Source of the DNA: Deltaproteobacteria bacterium
Lineage (GTDB): Bacteria > Campylobacterota_A > Desulfurellia > JAGGSF01
Direction: 5' to 3'
DNA length: 7,812 nucleotides
Assembly: GCA_021159235.1 (NCBI GenBank)
Contig: JAGGSF010000056.1
Coordinates: 1-7,812 of the forward strand
In this document: piece after piece, positions 5,800-7,812 of the stretch
Layout of the letters: every line of letters begins with the position of its first letter
Numbering within the stretch: position 1 is the first letter of the stretch
The notes under the pieces: generated by a model
Told to the model about the DNA's origin: nothing
Database searches by the model: none
What the model saw: the letters and a program-made list of their open reading frames with translations, nothing else
Translations under genes and position numbers: made by a program

Positions 5800-7041
5800 G
5801 TGATTCAATCCTTGCCCGGGTTTAAGGACATTTTACCTGCAGAGATAAGAAAATGGCAATTCGTGGAAAATATATGCAGGGATATTTTTGAGTCCTTTGG
5901 TTATCAAGAGATTAGATTTCCTGTACTGGAAAAAGCACAGTTGTTTTCTCGCAGTGTAGGCAATGATACGGATATTGTGCAAAAAGAGATGTATACCTTT
6001 AAGGATAAAGGTGACCAATCTGTTACATTGAGACCTGAAGGCACAGCTTGCGTAGTAAGAGCACTTATACAACACAATTTGATCTATAAGGGTATGCATA
6101 AATTTTATTATGTTGCACCCATGTTCAGATATGAGCGTCCTCAGAGAGGCAGACTCAGGGAATTTCATCACCTGGGAGTGGAAGCATTTGGAGACCCATC
6201 TCCTTATGTAGATGCAGAAATAATGGAGATAAATATGGAGATATTGAAAAAGCTCAATGTGGATGTTAGAGTAGAGATAAACAATATTGGTTGTAAAAAA
6301 TGCAGACCTTTATATATCAAGGTGTTGAAAGAATATTTAATGGAAAAAAAGGGACTTTTATGTGAAGATTGTCAGCGAAGATTAAATACAAATCCTCTGC
6401 GTGTATTGGATTGTAAAAAGGAATCGTGCAGAAAGGTTACAGCTTCTGCACCATCTATACTGGATTATGTCTGCAATGAATGTAAGAATCATTTTAACGA
6501 AGTTCAGAGGTTACTCACCAAGATGAAGGTAGATTTTGTGGTTAATGATAAGATAGTGCGGGGTTTGGATTATTACACGAGTTTTGTTTTTGAGATTATC
6601 AGTGACAGGTTGGGTGCACAGGGAACAGTATCGGCTGGTGGAAGATACAATGATTTGGTGGAAGAGTTGGGAGGCAGTCCTACCCCTGCCTGTGGTTTTG
6701 CAGCTGGTGAAGAAAGGATCATAGAACTTTTTGATTATAAGGAAGATGACAGGTTTGTAGATGCAGTGGTTGTTCCAGTAGGCAAAGATGCGATGGACTT
6801 TTCTTTTTTCTTAACGGAAAATTTAAGAAAAGAATATATAAGGAGTGAATTTATCTCCTCGGGGAGTTTGAAATCTGCTTTGAGGAAGGCAAACAGATGG
6901 AAGGCGAAGTGGGTTTTGATCATTGGAGAGGATGAGATGAAGGAAGATATGGTTAGTTTAAGGGATCTGGAAAGGTCGGTGCAGAAAAAGGTAAAGGTGA
7001 AGGATGTAATATCTGTGATAAGGCGGGGGTTAGATGAGTAA
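5800..7041 (+). CDS. hisS: histidine-tRNA ligase
   Basis: Class II aminoacyl-tRNA synthetase that activates histidine and charges tRNA-His; cytoplasmic dimer in the family. The 413-aa length is typical. Visible signatures are GFKDILP (7-13), motif 2 [23 protein letters not shown] (109-131), the histidine-specific motifs RGLDYYT (254-260, catalytic Arg254) and SAGGRYNDL (278-286), and motif 3 in GFAAGEERI (299-307, Arg306). The C-terminal anticodon-binding domain starts near 320 (VVVPVGKDA) and includes the segment around [20 protein letters not shown] (357-376). The insertion between motif 2 and the HisA box (about 163-240) carries eight cysteines in pairs (165/168, 188/191, 205/210, 225/228), suggesting bound zinc. 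Initiation is at GTG with AAAGGGG seven nt upstream. It has its own near-consensus promoter and overlaps aspS by 8 nt. A HisZ paralogue is excluded by the intact catalytic motifs and anticodon domain. Confidence 0.97.
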   Translation: MIQSLPGFKDILPAEIRKWQFVENICRDIFESFGYQEIRFPVLEKAQLFSRSVGNDTDIVQKEMYTFKDKGDQSVTLRPEGTACVVRALIQHNLIYKGMHKFYYVAPMFRYERPQRGRLREFHHLGVEAFGDPSPYVDAEIMEINMEILKKLNVDVRVEINNIGCKKCRPLYIKVLKEYLMEKKGLLCEDCQRRLNTNPLRVLDCKKESCRKVTASAPSILDYVCNECKNHFNEVQRLLTKMKVDFVVNDKIVRGLDYYTSFVFEIISDRLGAQGTVSAGGRYNDLVEELGGSPTPACGFAAGEERIIELFDYKEDDRFVDAVVVPVGKDAMDFSFFLTENLRKEYIRSEFISSGSLKSALRKANRWKAKWVLIIGEDEMKEDMVSLRDLERSVQKKVKVKDVISVIRRGLDE

Positions 7042-7812
7042 AGGGGTTAAGGGATTTGTAAGAACTCACTGGTGTGGAGACCTGACAAAGGATTTAGTGG
7101 GAAAAGAGGTTACGCTTTGTGGGTGGGCGCAGAGTCAGAGGGATCACGGTGGTATTGTATTTGTAGACTTGAGGGATAGAAAAGGTATAGTGCAAACCGT
7201 TTTTGATCCCGGGACAAGTGAAAAATGCAGGTTTGCTCATAAGATACGTAATGAGTATTGTATAGCAATAAGGGGTAGGGTAGAAATGAGACCTCCAGGG
7301 ACCGCTAACCCCCATCTAAGAACAGGTGAAATAGAAGTGCTGGTTTATGATTTTGAAATCCTTTCCACCTCCCTGCCCACTCCATTTTTGATAGAGGATG
7401 ATGTAAGAGCAGGGGAAGATGTAAGGCTTAGATATAGATACCTGGATTTGAGAAGAAAGAGGATGCAGAAAAATATTATTGTCAGATATGAGGTTGTTAA
7501 GGCAGTGAGGGACTTCTTAGACAAACAGGGATTCATAGAGATAGAAACTCCTATTTTAACGAAGAGTACACCGGAAGGAGCCAGGGATTATCTCGTTCCC
7601 AGCAGAGTGAATCCAGGAAAATTTTATGCTCTTCCTCAATCTCCTCAATTGTTTAAACAGCTCTTGATGGTTTCAGGTTTTGAAAGGTACTTTCAGATTG
7701 CCCGCTGTTTTAGAGATGAGGACCTGCGAGCAGATAGACAACCAGAATTTACACAGATAGACCTGGAGATGTCATTTGTGGGAGAAGATGACATCATGGA
7801 GGTCTGTGAAGG
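7034..7812 (+). CDS. aspS: aspartate-tRNA(Asp/Asn) ligase, bacterial type, 3' part cut by window
   Basis: Class II synthetase charging tRNA-Asp with aspartate. The frame is open from ATG 7034 to the window edge, giving 259 codons of a protein that is usually about 590 aa. The N-terminal OB-fold anticodon-binding domain occupies about residues 1-110 (RTHWCG 10-15, [20 protein letters not shown] 30-49, VFDP 56-59). It is followed by the bacterial signature [10 protein letters not shown] (132-141), the motif 1 region [20 protein letters not shown] (166-185), the flipping-loop/active-site segment [15 protein letters not shown] (198-212) and motif 2 [18 protein letters not shown] (226-243). His38 and Gly89 align with the two residues (His31, Gly82 in Pseudomonas aeruginosa) tied to non-discriminating enzymes that also charge tRNA-Asn. 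The start codon overlaps the last 8 nt of hisS, with a G-rich AGGCGGGGG just upstream, so translation is likely coupled and transcription shared. The catalytic insertion domain and motif 3 lie beyond the window. Confidence 0.95.
   Translation, partial: MSKGVKGFVRTHWCGDLTKDLVGKEVTLCGWAQSQRDHGGIVFVDLRDRKGIVQTVFDPGTSEKCRFAHKIRNEYCIAIRGRVEMRPPGTANPHLRTGEIEVLVYDFEILSTSLPTPFLIEDDVRAGEDVRLRYRYLDLRRKRMQKNIIVRYEVVKAVRDFLDKQGFIEIETPILTKSTPEGARDYLVPSRVNPGKFYALPQSPQLFKQLLMVSGFERYFQIARCFRDEDLRADRQPEFTQIDLEMSFVGEDDIMEVCE

Noticed and set aside
5833-6171. Minus-strand open frame of 112 codons opposite hisS
   Set aside because: Overlaps the conserved class II core of hisS, with no homology signal and no promoter.

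Overview
This AT-rich bacterial window is packed with core metabolism and translation genes. No mobile element, CRISPR array, tRNA or rRNA was seen. All seven genes are recognisable and intact, except that the first and last are cut by the window ends. Bacterial-type EngB, bacterial-type AspRS and good Shine-Dalgarno sites indicate a bacterium. The short LeuC (420 aa) and LeuD (162 aa) are of the archaeal/clostridial/thermophile-type lineage, and HisRS carries a cysteine-rich insertion. I cannot name a phylum. A non-model, possibly thermophilic or anaerobic bacterium is a reasonable guess, but only an inference.

Layout: positions 1-5691 are one minus-strand gene cluster, transcribed right to left as maeB (malic enzyme fused to a phosphotransacetylase-like domain), leuC, leuD, leuB, engB. 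Gaps are 1, 9, 0 and -4 nt, so it is almost certainly one operon with translational coupling. A 108-bp divergent region (5692-5799) separates it from a plus-strand cluster, hisS then aspS, whose coding regions overlap by 8 nt. The divergent region holds a near-consensus sigma70-type promoter facing hisS, a palindrome (CTTGACA-N8-TGTCAAG) built around its -35 box, and a 12-bp AT palindrome upstream.

How the genes work together: LeuC/LeuD isomerise 2-isopropylmalate and LeuB oxidises and decarboxylates it to the leucine keto acid. The same three enzymes can serve the citramalate route to isoleucine. The malic enzyme at the head of the operon makes pyruvate and NAD(P)H from malate, and pyruvate is the carbon precursor of these amino acids. 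This gives a metabolic reason for the linkage. The phosphotransacetylase-like domain appears to have lost key catalytic residues, so it is probably regulatory. EngB, a GTPase for 50S ribosome assembly, is coupled to the end of leuB. hisS-aspS is a common synthetase pair.

No clearly novel system is visible. The points most worth a second look are the maeB-leuCDB-engB linkage, the divergent control region, the maeB start codon and the probably non-discriminating AspRS.
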